A stretch of 64,000 nucleotides of DNA from Nitrospira sp. (GTDB lineage: Bacteria > Nitrospirota > Nitrospiria > Nitrospirales > Nitrospiraceae): NCBI GenBank assembly GCA_036984305.1, contig BQWY01000001.1:992001-1056000 (forward strand), in the 5' to 3' direction. The position numbers and the translations under genes are program-made. The first letter of the stretch is position 1. The number at the start of each line of letters is the position of its first letter. A model generated the notes under the pieces. The model was not told the DNA's origin and searched no databases. It saw nothing but the letters and a program-made list of their open reading frames with translations. Of the stretch, positions 44,256 through 53,410 are shown piece by piece.

Positions 44256-45812
44256 ATGCATCTAATATTCTACCGATTCCTCCTTCCTATAGGACATGGG
44301 CGCGAGGAAGTCCGGTCAGGAAAGCGCTCGCTGTGCGGGTATGGGTGCGTATTGGCCATACTGCTCGGGGCGGCCTGCTCTTCGACCCCAAGGCCGGACC
44401 TTCCGGAAAATAGTCCGTTTCGAGATGTCGACGAACCGTCAGCTCCGGCGCTACAACAGGGTGTTGCCAGTGGGGATGTCACCCATCGATCGGCCGTGAT
44501 TTGGGCACGGACGGAAGGTCCTGCCCTCCTGCAAGTAGAGTGGTGGCCCGCCTCGATGACGGAGGATGGTCAAGCGCGTACGACGACGACGGTGGAACAT
44601 CGGTCTCCCATCCGACCGACTCTCGAACAGGATGATTTCACACTGAAGATGACAATCGAGGGCTTGCAGTCAAACACTGAGTATCGCTTCCGCGTATGGA
44701 CGGCCCCCATGATGGCGCCTCACGAGTTCCCTCAGGTGGCGGCTGCAGGGGGTGAGGGACATTTCCACACTGCCCCGTTGCCGGACGAACATCGGGAAGT
44801 GTCCTTTATCTGGAGTGGTGATTTGGGTGGCCAGAGCCGTTGCCGGCAGGGCCCGCGGGGCTATCCGATCCTCGATCGAATTCGTGCCATGCGACCCCAG
44901 TTCCTGTTGTTCCTGGGTGATCTGGTGTACGCGGACGAGCCCTGCGACGTCCCCCCTAACGAACCGGGAAGCGATTATCGTGCGACCACCCTCGACGAGT
45001 TTCGCGGGAAGCACCGCTATCAGCGGGAGGCAAGATCACTCCAGGACTTGCTGGCGGACGTGCCGGTCTGGGCCATGTGGGACGATCACGAGGTGAGGAA
45101 CAATTTTTCGGGGCCGACCGATCCGCAGATGCCTGCGGGACGGCAGGCCTTGCTCGACTATTGGCCTATCGGGACTTCGGCCACGGATCCGACGCGACTG
45201 TACCGCTCCCTGCGCTATGGGGCCGATCTGGAAGTGTTTATCCTGGACACGCGTCAATACCGTAGTCCGAACCCTGAACGGGATGGACCGGGAAAGACCA
45301 TGTTAGGCCAGGCACAGCTGTCCTGGCTCATTGAGCGTCTGACACGGTCTACGGCGACGTGGAAAGTCGTCGCCACGACGGTTCCCCTCGCCAATAGTCG
45401 AAAATCGTCACGTGCCGGTATACCCGGCAACGATTCATGGGCTCGAGCCGATGACGGAACCGGATTCGAGACCGAATTGGCGGCCATTCTTCAAGCATGT
45501 CGAGCCCGCGGAGTTCAGAATCTGATCTGGCTGGCGGCAGACGTACATTACGTGCAAGGAACGGCGTTCGATCCGGACGATGATGGCGTGGTGGACTTTC
45601 ATGAGTTCATTGCGGGTCCGCTATCGGCGTATTATGGGAGGCCGGTCACGCCACCTCCCACGTTTCGTCCGACCGTTCTGTTCTCGGGAACCGATCTGTC
45701 CAACTTCGGGGTGGTCACTGTCAGCAGTCAGGCTTTTCGGGTCGATATTGTTGACGCCGACGGCATAGTCCGATACAGCCATCGTATCCCAGCTCGGTCG
45801 TTGCAAAGGTAA
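44256..45812 (+). CDS. phoD: PhoD-type alkaline phosphatase/phosphodiesterase lipoprotein
   Basis: 518 residues, GGAG before the ATG. A 41-residue N-terminal segment ends in AILLGAAC, a lipobox. The PhoD N-domain has GVASGDVTHRSAVIWAR and NTEYRFRVW, followed by the metal-binding core: IWSGDLGGQSRC, FLLFLGDLVYADEPC and AMWDDHEVRNNF, then LAADVHYVQG and DFHEFIAGPLSA. PhoD enzymes use Ca2+ and Fe3+ and release phosphate from diesters and monoesters outside the cell. The call is firm for the family; the substrate is not certain. Confidence 0.9.
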   Translation: MHLIFYRFLLPIGHGREEVRSGKRSLCGYGCVLAILLGAACSSTPRPDLPENSPFRDVDEPSAPALQQGVASGDVTHRSAVIWARTEGPALLQVEWWPASMTEDGQARTTTTVEHRSPIRPTLEQDDFTLKMTIEGLQSNTEYRFRVWTAPMMAPHEFPQVAAAGGEGHFHTAPLPDEHREVSFIWSGDLGGQSRCRQGPRGYPILDRIRAMRPQFLLFLGDLVYADEPCDVPPNEPGSDYRATTLDEFRGKHRYQREARSLQDLLADVPVWAMWDDHEVRNNFSGPTDPQMPAGRQALLDYWPIGTSATDPTRLYRSLRYGADLEVFILDTRQYRSPNPERDGPGKTMLGQAQLSWLIERLTRSTATWKVVATTVPLANSRKSSRAGIPGNDSWARADDGTGFETELAAILQACRARGVQNLIWLAADVHYVQGTAFDPDDDGVVDFHEFIAGPLSAYYGRPVTPPPTFRPTVLFSGTDLSNFGVVTVSSQAFRVDIVDADGIVRYSHRIPARSLQR

Positions 45813-46216
45813 AGGCCGTTGGTGGCCCTCCTCCTATGACGGGCTGACGTCGCCAAGCGCGTGGCTGCTACCGCTTGCATTCCGGCTTCCCTACCGGGTA
45901 CGGTAACCCTCCGTCTCTTGTTGCGAGAGCTGGCCGACGAGCTTCCCGCAAGCATGCCAAACCTTCCCGTTCCTGGCTGGACGAAAGGGGTACGCTGTTG
46001 GAGTTTGTCGTGCCGTGGAGCGGCCGTCGTTCCCGTGGGCTCTGTCAAAATCCGGAACGGGCGTTGTTGCCACTTCGGCACGCTGTATCTTGCCTTGAAT
46101 AGTGCGGAAGTGAGAATTTCCCAGTGTGGGCCGGCTCCATGGGACGGTGGGCGCGAGGCACTTGAGCCCAGGTTTGATTCTAGAATCGCGAATGGCGAAG
46201 AAAGGGGAACAGTCAC
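45813..46216. other. Intergenic stretch without a recognised gene
   Basis: Open frames occur on both strands but have no family features, no good ribosome sites and atypical composition (many Cys, Arg and Pro). I see a perfect 12-base palindrome GATTCTAGAATC at 46176-46187, 30 bases before the next gene, and a weak hairpin (AGGCC...GGCCC) just after the PhoD stop. Neither a promoter nor a structured RNA is convincing. Confidence 0.5.
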
Positions 46217-46708
46217 ATGGCAGGGTTGTTAACGGCGAACGAGATTTTTGAGCGGGCAAGGGATGCGGCGGCGGCGGCCACCGGACCGGACGAGAAGGCG
46301 CTTCAGATTGACTACAACTCGCTGAAAGACAATATTCAGGCTGCTCTGGGTGATCGTAAGGTGGCCCACCTGCATGTCAACCGGTATGTGCCGGAGGGCT
46401 ACGAGGATCAAGGGCGATTCAACATGCTGGTGCTGACCGCCGGTGGGGTCGTCTTCGATATGGTCATCGGCGACACCTATTTTCGGTACGATTTGGTCTC
46501 AGTCAGCGAACTGGACAAAGTTCAGGTCATCGACGCGGTCTGGAACAATCGAGAAAAGCGACGCGAAGATCCCTTCTTAAGCCTCCGCCTGATGCATGGA
46601 GAGGAAGCGCACTTGTTGTTGGCGCTGGACCCGGAGGAGCGGAAGAGCGTCCTCGCTTTTGCAGATGCGGTCAAGGCGGCGAGGAATCCGGAGCGGTCGC
46701 CTCGTTAA
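46217..46708 (+). CDS. Conserved-looking hypothetical cytoplasmic protein
   Basis: 163 residues with AAAGGGG upstream of ATG 46217. No signal peptide or membrane helix. The N-terminal part is helical and Ala-rich (FERARDAAAAATGPDE); the middle has regular strands (VAHLHVNRYVP, RFNMLVLTAGGVVFDMVIG, YFRYDLVSVSELDKVQV) and a final helix. It resembles a PH- or GRAM-like small domain in layout, but I cannot assign a family. Its stop codon overlaps the convergent ygfZ stop by three bases. Confidence 0.7.
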   Translation: MAGLLTANEIFERARDAAAAATGPDEKALQIDYNSLKDNIQAALGDRKVAHLHVNRYVPEGYEDQGRFNMLVLTAGGVVFDMVIGDTYFRYDLVSVSELDKVQVIDAVWNNREKRREDPFLSLRLMHGEEAHLLLALDPEERKSVLAFADAVKAARNPERSPR

Positions 46709-47796
46709 GCTCGTCGATAAAACGGCAGGGCATGAACGGTCGCCGCGATACGGCGGCCGTCCTGTTCGATCTGCAAGGTCGTATCGGGTGTACTGAAGTC
46801 GCGGAGGGGGTACCCCAACGCGATCACCTTCCCCACTTGCGGTGATGTCACGGCGCTGCTCACCCATCCAACTTCCCGTTCACCGCTGAATAATTTTGCA
46901 CCGGTCCTGGGCAGTGTGGCTTCTGCCAGCACCAGTCCCACGAGGTGGCGCCGCACGCTGCCGTAGGTGTCCATTCTCGCGACCACCTCCTGGCCCGGAT
47001 AGCAACCCTTACTGAGACTGAAAGCTTTAGTCTCGAGATTGGCCTCTGGAGGCACAATAGCCTCGTTGAGGTCCGGTCCGGCTAGGGGAAGGCCGGCCTC
47101 GATCCTGAGTGCCTCCCGAGCGGCTCCGCCGAAAGGACGAATCCCCAGCGAGGCGCCAACGGTCATGAGGTGTTCCCATACCGCCGCCAGATTGTCTGAA
47201 GGCGTCAGAATCTCGATATCACACTCGCCGGTTTCCTCGGTTCGAAGGAAGTAGCTGGGGGCGCCTGCCGCCTCGCCCTCCGTCAGAGACGGGACCTTGG
47301 TGGACGCGAGGTCCGCATGGCATGCGGATTTCACCAACTCAGCGGCCTTGGGCCCGCTGAGCAGCAAGATTCCCCAGCTCTCTGAGAGATTCTCCATCTT
47401 GGCCTTCGTGCCGTACATGAGAAACTTCTTGAGCGTCTGCAGGGTTGTGTCGCCGATCTCTCCGACATCTTCGATCAGCACGGCGTCGTTCATGAGGTAC
47501 GCGCGGAAGTACGTCAACATCTTGCCCTTATGCGAGAGCAGGCTGGAGTAGAGACCTTGTCCCGGTTTCAAGGGCAGCAAGTCGTTACTGAGGATGCTCT
47601 GCAGCCACTTGACGCGATCCTCACCGGAAACGCGGAGCCTCCCCCGATGCGATAGATCGGCGAGACCGACTGCGGTGCGGACGGCTCGGTGTTCCTCCGC
47701 AACGTCGCCGTAGTGCAGCGGCACGGACCATCCCCCGAGGTCCTGCATGACGGCACCGAGCTTGACATGATGGTCGTTGAGACGGGACTGTTTCAT
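46705..47796 (-). CDS. ygfZ: YgfZ/GcvT-domain folate-binding protein
   Basis: 363 residues from ATG 47796; TTG 47841 upstream is in frame but adds sequence not seen in the family. HHVKLGAVMQDLGGWSVPLHYGD is like the GcvT aminomethyltransferase start. The diagnostic YgfZ segment SLSKGCYPGQEVVARM, with the conserved Cys, lies near residue 264. YgfZ uses folate to help assemble or repair certain Fe-S clusters, for example in MiaB-type radical-SAM enzymes. Full GcvT is less likely because of the KGCYxGQE motif and the absence of other glycine-cleavage genes. Confidence 0.88.
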   Translation of the reverse strand: MKQSRLNDHHVKLGAVMQDLGGWSVPLHYGDVAEEHRAVRTAVGLADLSHRGRLRVSGEDRVKWLQSILSNDLLPLKPGQGLYSSLLSHKGKMLTYFRAYLMNDAVLIEDVGEIGDTTLQTLKKFLMYGTKAKMENLSESWGILLLSGPKAAELVKSACHADLASTKVPSLTEGEAAGAPSYFLRTEETGECDIEILTPSDNLAAVWEHLMTVGASLGIRPFGGAAREALRIEAGLPLAGPDLNEAIVPPEANLETKAFSLSKGCYPGQEVVARMDTYGSVRRHLVGLVLAEATLPRTGAKLFSGEREVGWVSSAVTSPQVGKVIALGYPLRDFSTPDTTLQIEQDGRRIAATVHALPFYRRA

Positions 47797-47837
47797 CGCT
47801 AATTCAAAGCCTTCTGGTGAAAGATCACAGATACTGA

Positions 47838-48212
47838 TCAACCGGGCGACAGGATTTCTTCGACCAGCTCTTTGGTTCGCGCCGAGAATTCATTGCGCGA
47901 GACGATTTTCGAGACGCCCAACGCTTTGGCCCGTTGCCAGGTGTCGACCTCTTCATGATTGGCGAACACGAGGATCGGGGTCTTGGCCAATGCCGCGTCC
48001 GCTTTCAGCATCCCCAACGCTTTGAACGGGTCCAGATTCATGTCGTTCATGTTCATGACGACCGCACTGGGTCTGGTCGATATGGCCTTCGTGGAAAAAT
48101 CCTCTTGCGTCCGAGCCCGTTCGAGTTTGTATCCGTGGGGCAACAGCGCGTCGCGCAATTTCGTGTAAAAGAAAATGTCGTTGACGGCGACGAGAATCGT
48201 TTTATCGGGCAT
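47838..48212 (-). CDS. Degenerate response-regulator receiver domain
   Basis: 124 residues (ATG 48212; TTG 48224 also possible). The fold pattern is that of CheY: TILVAVNDIFFYTKLRDAL, then RPSAVVMNMNDMNLDPFKAL, TPILVFANH and ALGVSKIVSRNEF. The phospho-acceptor position is Asn54 rather than Asp, one of the two N-terminal acidic residues is Asn11, the conserved Thr/Ser in strand 4 is Ala, and Lys in strand 5 is replaced. It therefore should not be phosphorylated normally; it may act as a protein-binding module. It lies 8 bases after the TPR gene. Confidence 0.78.
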   Translation of the reverse strand: MPDKTILVAVNDIFFYTKLRDALLPHGYKLERARTQEDFSTKAISTRPSAVVMNMNDMNLDPFKALGMLKADAALAKTPILVFANHEEVDTWQRAKALGVSKIVSRNEFSARTKELVEEILSPG

Positions 48213-48220
48213 GAGTCGGC

Positions 48221-48736
48221 TCAATTCATGCTGCTGATGAGGCGTCCCAGCGAGCGTTTGGCAAGCGCGTAGTTCGGGTTGAGCGCCAGCGCCTGCTTAT
48301 AACACTCAATCGCTTTTTCCCATTCGGATTTCTTTTCGTACACCCGTCCCAAATTCAGATGCGGAAACGCGGGGCTCTCATAACGTTTGGCGCGCATCGC
48401 CTGTTCGAACCAGGGGATCGCCTCGTCGTATTGGCCCTTTTCGATCAGATACGCGCCAATGTCGTTATAGGGGTTGCCGAACTCGGGATCCTGTACGATG
48501 GCATGGTGACACTCCTCGATCGCGTCGTCCAGCCGTCCCATAAAGCTGTAGGTCCAGCCAAGAAACGTATACCCTTCGGCCGTGGGATGCGTCTTGATCG
48601 ACTCTTGATAGAGCCGGGCGGCTTCCTCCAACTCTCCCTTCATCTGTAGCTCGTAGGCCTTTTGGAAGAGCAGCCACGCTTCGCGCTTGTCTTCCTCTCG
48701 GCCTTCGCCCTGCTCTAGAAAATCTTTGATTTCCAT
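48221..48736 (-). CDS. Tetratricopeptide-repeat protein
   Basis: 171 residues with about four TPR units: LFQKAYELQMKGELEEAARL, GYTFLGWTYSFMGRLDDAIE, PYNDIGAYLIEKGQYDEAIP and HLNLGRVYEKKSEWEKAIEC, each with the W/L-G-Y-A-P style packing. No signal peptide, so cytoplasmic. TPRs mediate protein contacts. It is followed closely by the pseudo-receiver and ygfZ and preceded by thi4 (112 bases), so it may be read from the thiamine promoter at a low level. Confidence 0.85.
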   Translation of the reverse strand: MEIKDFLEQGEGREEDKREAWLLFQKAYELQMKGELEEAARLYQESIKTHPTAEGYTFLGWTYSFMGRLDDAIEECHHAIVQDPEFGNPYNDIGAYLIEKGQYDEAIPWFEQAMRAKRYESPAFPHLNLGRVYEKKSEWEKAIECYKQALALNPNYALAKRSLGRLISSMN

Positions 48737-48848
48737 ATCAACACCAAGCCCCGTGACGTCCGGGTCGGCTGAGATTCCCCCCGACCAGTTAGCGGTTCCA
48801 ATGATACGGCCGGGCCACTTGCATCATGCCAATACGCACGGCTGGATG

Positions 48849-49649
48849 CTACTCTTGTTTGAGTTTCTTTTTGATCAACTCCGCCCCGTATCGGCCGGAG
48901 AGGAGCATCGAGCCGAAGGCCGGCCCCATGCGCGGGGTCCCGTGTACTGCCGAGACGGCAAGCCCGATCACGAAACAATTCGGATAGACCTCGCCGGTGC
49001 CCTCCATCACGTCCTCTTCCGATCGGGCAACCCACATGGCTCCGTTCCCCGGCACGGCCTTGTAGAGATTGCGCTTGTGCAGCAGGTCGACCACGATGGC
49101 ATCGTGCCCCGTCGCATCGACCACGATCTTACTTTCCAGTGCAATCGGGTCGACGTGAATGATGTCATGCCCGGCCATCTCGGCCGTGGTGTTGTTGACC
49201 ACGACGCCTTCAAGCACGCCGTCCCGTCGCAGAATCAAATCCACGACCTTGGTCAGATTGAGCACTTTGGCCCCGGCCCGATAGGCCGCGGTGATCAGGG
49301 CGCCTGTGGCATGCGGGGGATCGACGATGAACATGCCCTCGCATTCCTTGACCTTCTTGCACGGCACACCGATCTCTTCCAGGATTTCATTGGCGGGCGC
49401 ACAGATCGTGGCCTTGTTCATCAAGTAGCCCCCGTGCCAAAAACCGCCGCCGAGCGCGAGCGACTGTTCGACGATCAGCGTCCGAAATCCCATGGCGGCG
49501 AGGTCGTGCGCGCAGAGGAGTCCCGAAGGGCCGGCGCCCACGATGATGATATCGCTCTCGATGAGCTGGTCGAACTCTTTATAGTACTCCCTGGCGATCT
49601 GCCTGGTGATGTCTCGTTCCTGCAATGGCGCTGGCCGTGGTTTGCCCAT
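48849..49649 (-). CDS. thi4: Thiazole synthase Thi4, His-type (sulfide-dependent)
   Basis: 266 residues with GAGGAGG before the ATG. DIIIVGAGPSGLLCAHDLA is the FAD/NAD Rossmann motif, then LALGGGFWHGGYLMN and DATGHDAIVVDLL, all Thi4 family. In yeast Thi4 the sulfur donor is Cys205 within SCMDP; here the same place reads IIHVDP, with His165. Archaeal Thi4 enzymes with His there use free sulfide with iron and turn over many times, so this protein is predicted to be catalytic. It makes the thiazole part of thiamine from NAD and glycine. It follows thiC by 37 bases, under a TPP riboswitch. Confidence 0.92.
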   Translation of the reverse strand: MGKPRPAPLQERDITRQIAREYYKEFDQLIESDIIIVGAGPSGLLCAHDLAAMGFRTLIVEQSLALGGGFWHGGYLMNKATICAPANEILEEIGVPCKKVKECEGMFIVDPPHATGALITAAYRAGAKVLNLTKVVDLILRRDGVLEGVVVNNTTAEMAGHDIIHVDPIALESKIVVDATGHDAIVVDLLHKRNLYKAVPGNGAMWVARSEEDVMEGTGEVYPNCFVIGLAVSAVHGTPRMGPAFGSMLLSGRYGAELIKKKLKQE

Positions 49650-49686
49650 GACCGTCCTCCTCGCGAATACTGGCGGCCTCTACTTC

Positions 49687-51639
<1,953 letters not shown>

Positions 51640-51707
51640 CTATGAGAATGAATGGGAAACGAGTGCGACGGCCGAGGCCGCGTTGTCGTCAGTGGATGGC
51701 TAAACAC

Positions 51708-51737
51708 AAAAAAAGCCGCGCCAGGATCGGGGCGGCT
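51708..51737 (-). terminator. Riboswitch-linked intrinsic terminator
   Basis: On the minus strand AGCCGC pairs with GCGGCT, extended by CC/GG across one mismatch, followed by seven Ts. It lies between the TPP aptamer and thiC, so it is probably the expression platform: bound TPP would let it form and stop transcription. Confidence 0.82.
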
Positions 51738-51766
51738 TCACTCATGGAAGATTTGAGGCCTACCGC

Positions 51767-51845
51767 TTCCCTACGCTGGCATTATCCAGGTCAGGTTCCA
51801 AGGGTCGTCCGAGGAATCGGACTCTCAGCCAAAGGGCTCCCCTAG
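51767..51845 (-). promoter_or_regulatory. TPP (THI-element) riboswitch
   Basis: Read on the minus strand the leader contains GGGGAGCCC near its 5' side, CTGAGAGT as the conserved pyrimidine-sensor CUGAGA, then GAACCTGACCTGGATAATGC and CAGCGTAGGGAA, the THI-box 3' half. Stem P1 is formed by the two ends. It sits about 30 bases before a terminator and 146 bases before the thiC start. Confidence 0.93.
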
Positions 51846-51864
51846 CTGTAACTATGTCACCGGT

Positions 51865-51894
51865 ATCGTACACCTCGAGTTTTTCCACTGTCAA
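51865..51894 (-). promoter_or_regulatory. Sigma70 promoter of the thiC-thi4 operon
   Basis: TTGACA (51889-51894), an 18-base spacer and TACGAT (51865-51870) on the minus strand place the start near 51858, about a dozen bases before the riboswitch aptamer. Confidence 0.65.
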
Positions 51895-52056
51895 CCGCTT
51901 GACTGCTGACCGGGCGGTACTCTGGGTGCGGATCGATGCGGTCCTCTATCGTGCCGGACACCTAGACCTACGACACGCATAGAGAGGCCTAGAGACTTGA
52001 AATGAACGTCCATGAGACCTATCTCAATCATATAGTTCTTCGAGGGTCGTTGATTG

Positions 52057-52087
52057 TTGACGGACCGTGACGTAGAATTCCTAATAC
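52057..52087 (+). promoter_or_regulatory. Possible promoter of nadA
   Basis: TTGACG (52057-52062) and TAATAC (52082-52087) with a 19-base spacer, slightly long. If used, the transcript would begin near 52094, inside or after the ATG at 52092, which supports ATG 52110 as the real nadA start. Confidence 0.4.
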
Positions 52088-52109
52088 TTTCATGGGAATC
52101 GAGGTATCG

Positions 52110-53255
52110 ATGGCCATTTCTCTTCCAGTGCTGCAAGCCGAACCGACGACCACGGATCGTGGCCGCGTGGGGTTCTATCCGATCCAGGACTATCGGGGTT
52201 TATCGACGACCGAACTTGCCGATCGAATCTCGGCCGCCCGTCGAACGCTGGGAGAGAGGGTGTTGATCCTGGGACACAACTATCAGCGCGACGAGGTCAT
52301 CGAGCATGCGGATCTCCGCGGCGACTCCCTTCTACTGGCGAAGTATGCGCAGCAATATGCAGATCGTCCCTATGTCGTCTTCTGCGGAGTGCATTTCATG
52401 GCGGAGACGGCGGATGTGCTCAGTCGCTCGAGTCAAACAGTCATACTCCCCGATCTGGCCGCTGGCTGTTCAATGGCCGACATGGCCGCCATCGAACAGG
52501 TGGAGGAATGTTGGGAAGCGCTCGGACGGGTGGTGCCGGTCGAAGAGGCGGTCATGCCGGTGGTGTACGTGAATTCCGCCGCCATTCTCAAAGCGTTTTG
52601 CGGTGAGCATGGCGGGCTGACCTGCACCTCGTCCAATGCGAAAACGATTATGGAATGGTCGTGGGCCCGCCGCGAAAAAATTCTCTTCTTCCCGGATGAG
52701 CATTTGGGACGGAACACCGCCAACAAGATGGGGTTGCCTGCCGACCAGATGATCGTGTGGGATCCATCATTGCCGAACGGGGGGAATTCGCCGGAGGCGA
52801 TCCGTCAGGCCAGCCTGATCCTCTGGAAAGGGCATTGTAGCGTTCATCAGATGTTCCAGCCCGCGCACGTGGATTATTTTCGACGGCAATACCCTGATGG
52901 CACCGTTGTCGTGCACCCCGAGTGCCACGAGAACGTGGTGAACAAGGCCGACCTCGTTGGGTCGACCGAATACATTATTCGGACGGTCTCCGCGGCATCT
53001 CCCGGCACGACGTGGGCGGTGGGCACCGAGTTGAATTTGGTCAATCGTCTGAAACGTGAATTGACGGACAAACAGGTGTTCTTCCTCTCTTCGACCGTGT
53101 GCCAATGTGCGACGATGTATCGTATCGACGCGCCACACCTGTGCTGGGCGCTCGACAACCTCGTCGACGGGCATGTCGTCAATCGTATCGTGGTGCCGGA
53201 CGATGAGAAGCAGTGGGCCAAGGTGGCCCTTGATCGCATGATGGCTCTCAGCTAG
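52110..53255 (+). CDS. nadA: Quinolinate synthase A
   Basis: 381 residues from ATG 52110, with GAGG six bases upstream; ATG 52092 is in frame. VLILGHNYQRDEVIEHADLRGDS is the first domain motif. Conserved Cys residues are seen in VVFCGVHFMAE, LTCTSSNA and STVCQCATM; three such Cys hold the 4Fe-4S cluster that acts on iminoaspartate and dihydroxyacetone phosphate to make quinolinate for NAD. FFPDEHLGRNTANKMG and VHPECHENVVNKADLVGST are further family motifs. It stands alone; nadB and nadC are not nearby. Confidence 0.95.
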   Translation: MAISLPVLQAEPTTTDRGRVGFYPIQDYRGLSTTELADRISAARRTLGERVLILGHNYQRDEVIEHADLRGDSLLLAKYAQQYADRPYVVFCGVHFMAETADVLSRSSQTVILPDLAAGCSMADMAAIEQVEECWEALGRVVPVEEAVMPVVYVNSAAILKAFCGEHGGLTCTSSNAKTIMEWSWARREKILFFPDEHLGRNTANKMGLPADQMIVWDPSLPNGGNSPEAIRQASLILWKGHCSVHQMFQPAHVDYFRRQYPDGTVVVHPECHENVVNKADLVGSTEYIIRTVSAASPGTTWAVGTELNLVNRLKRELTDKQVFFLSSTVCQCATMYRIDAPHLCWALDNLVDGHVVNRIVVPDDEKQWAKVALDRMMALS

Positions 53256-53410
53256 CCGTCGGCGTCTGCTCAACGTGCCTGCCCAACCCACCTGATCTCA
53301 CAATTTCCGCCCTCCGCCTGCGGCCGACCGATGCTGGTTCCCGGCTCCAGATTTCGGTATAGTTGCCCTCTTATGCGCTCACGTTCGTGAAGAACAGCAG
53401 AGAATCTCGC

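Noticed and set aside
44302-44318. Sequence like the RNase P RNA core (GAGGAAGTCCGG)
   Set aside because: It lies inside the PhoD coding region, lacks the other conserved RNase P blocks around it, and is only a short match.
45861-46232. Open frame of 123 codons on the plus strand
   Set aside because: Composition is rich in Cys, Arg and Pro, there is no ribosome site, and it runs into the real start at 46217.
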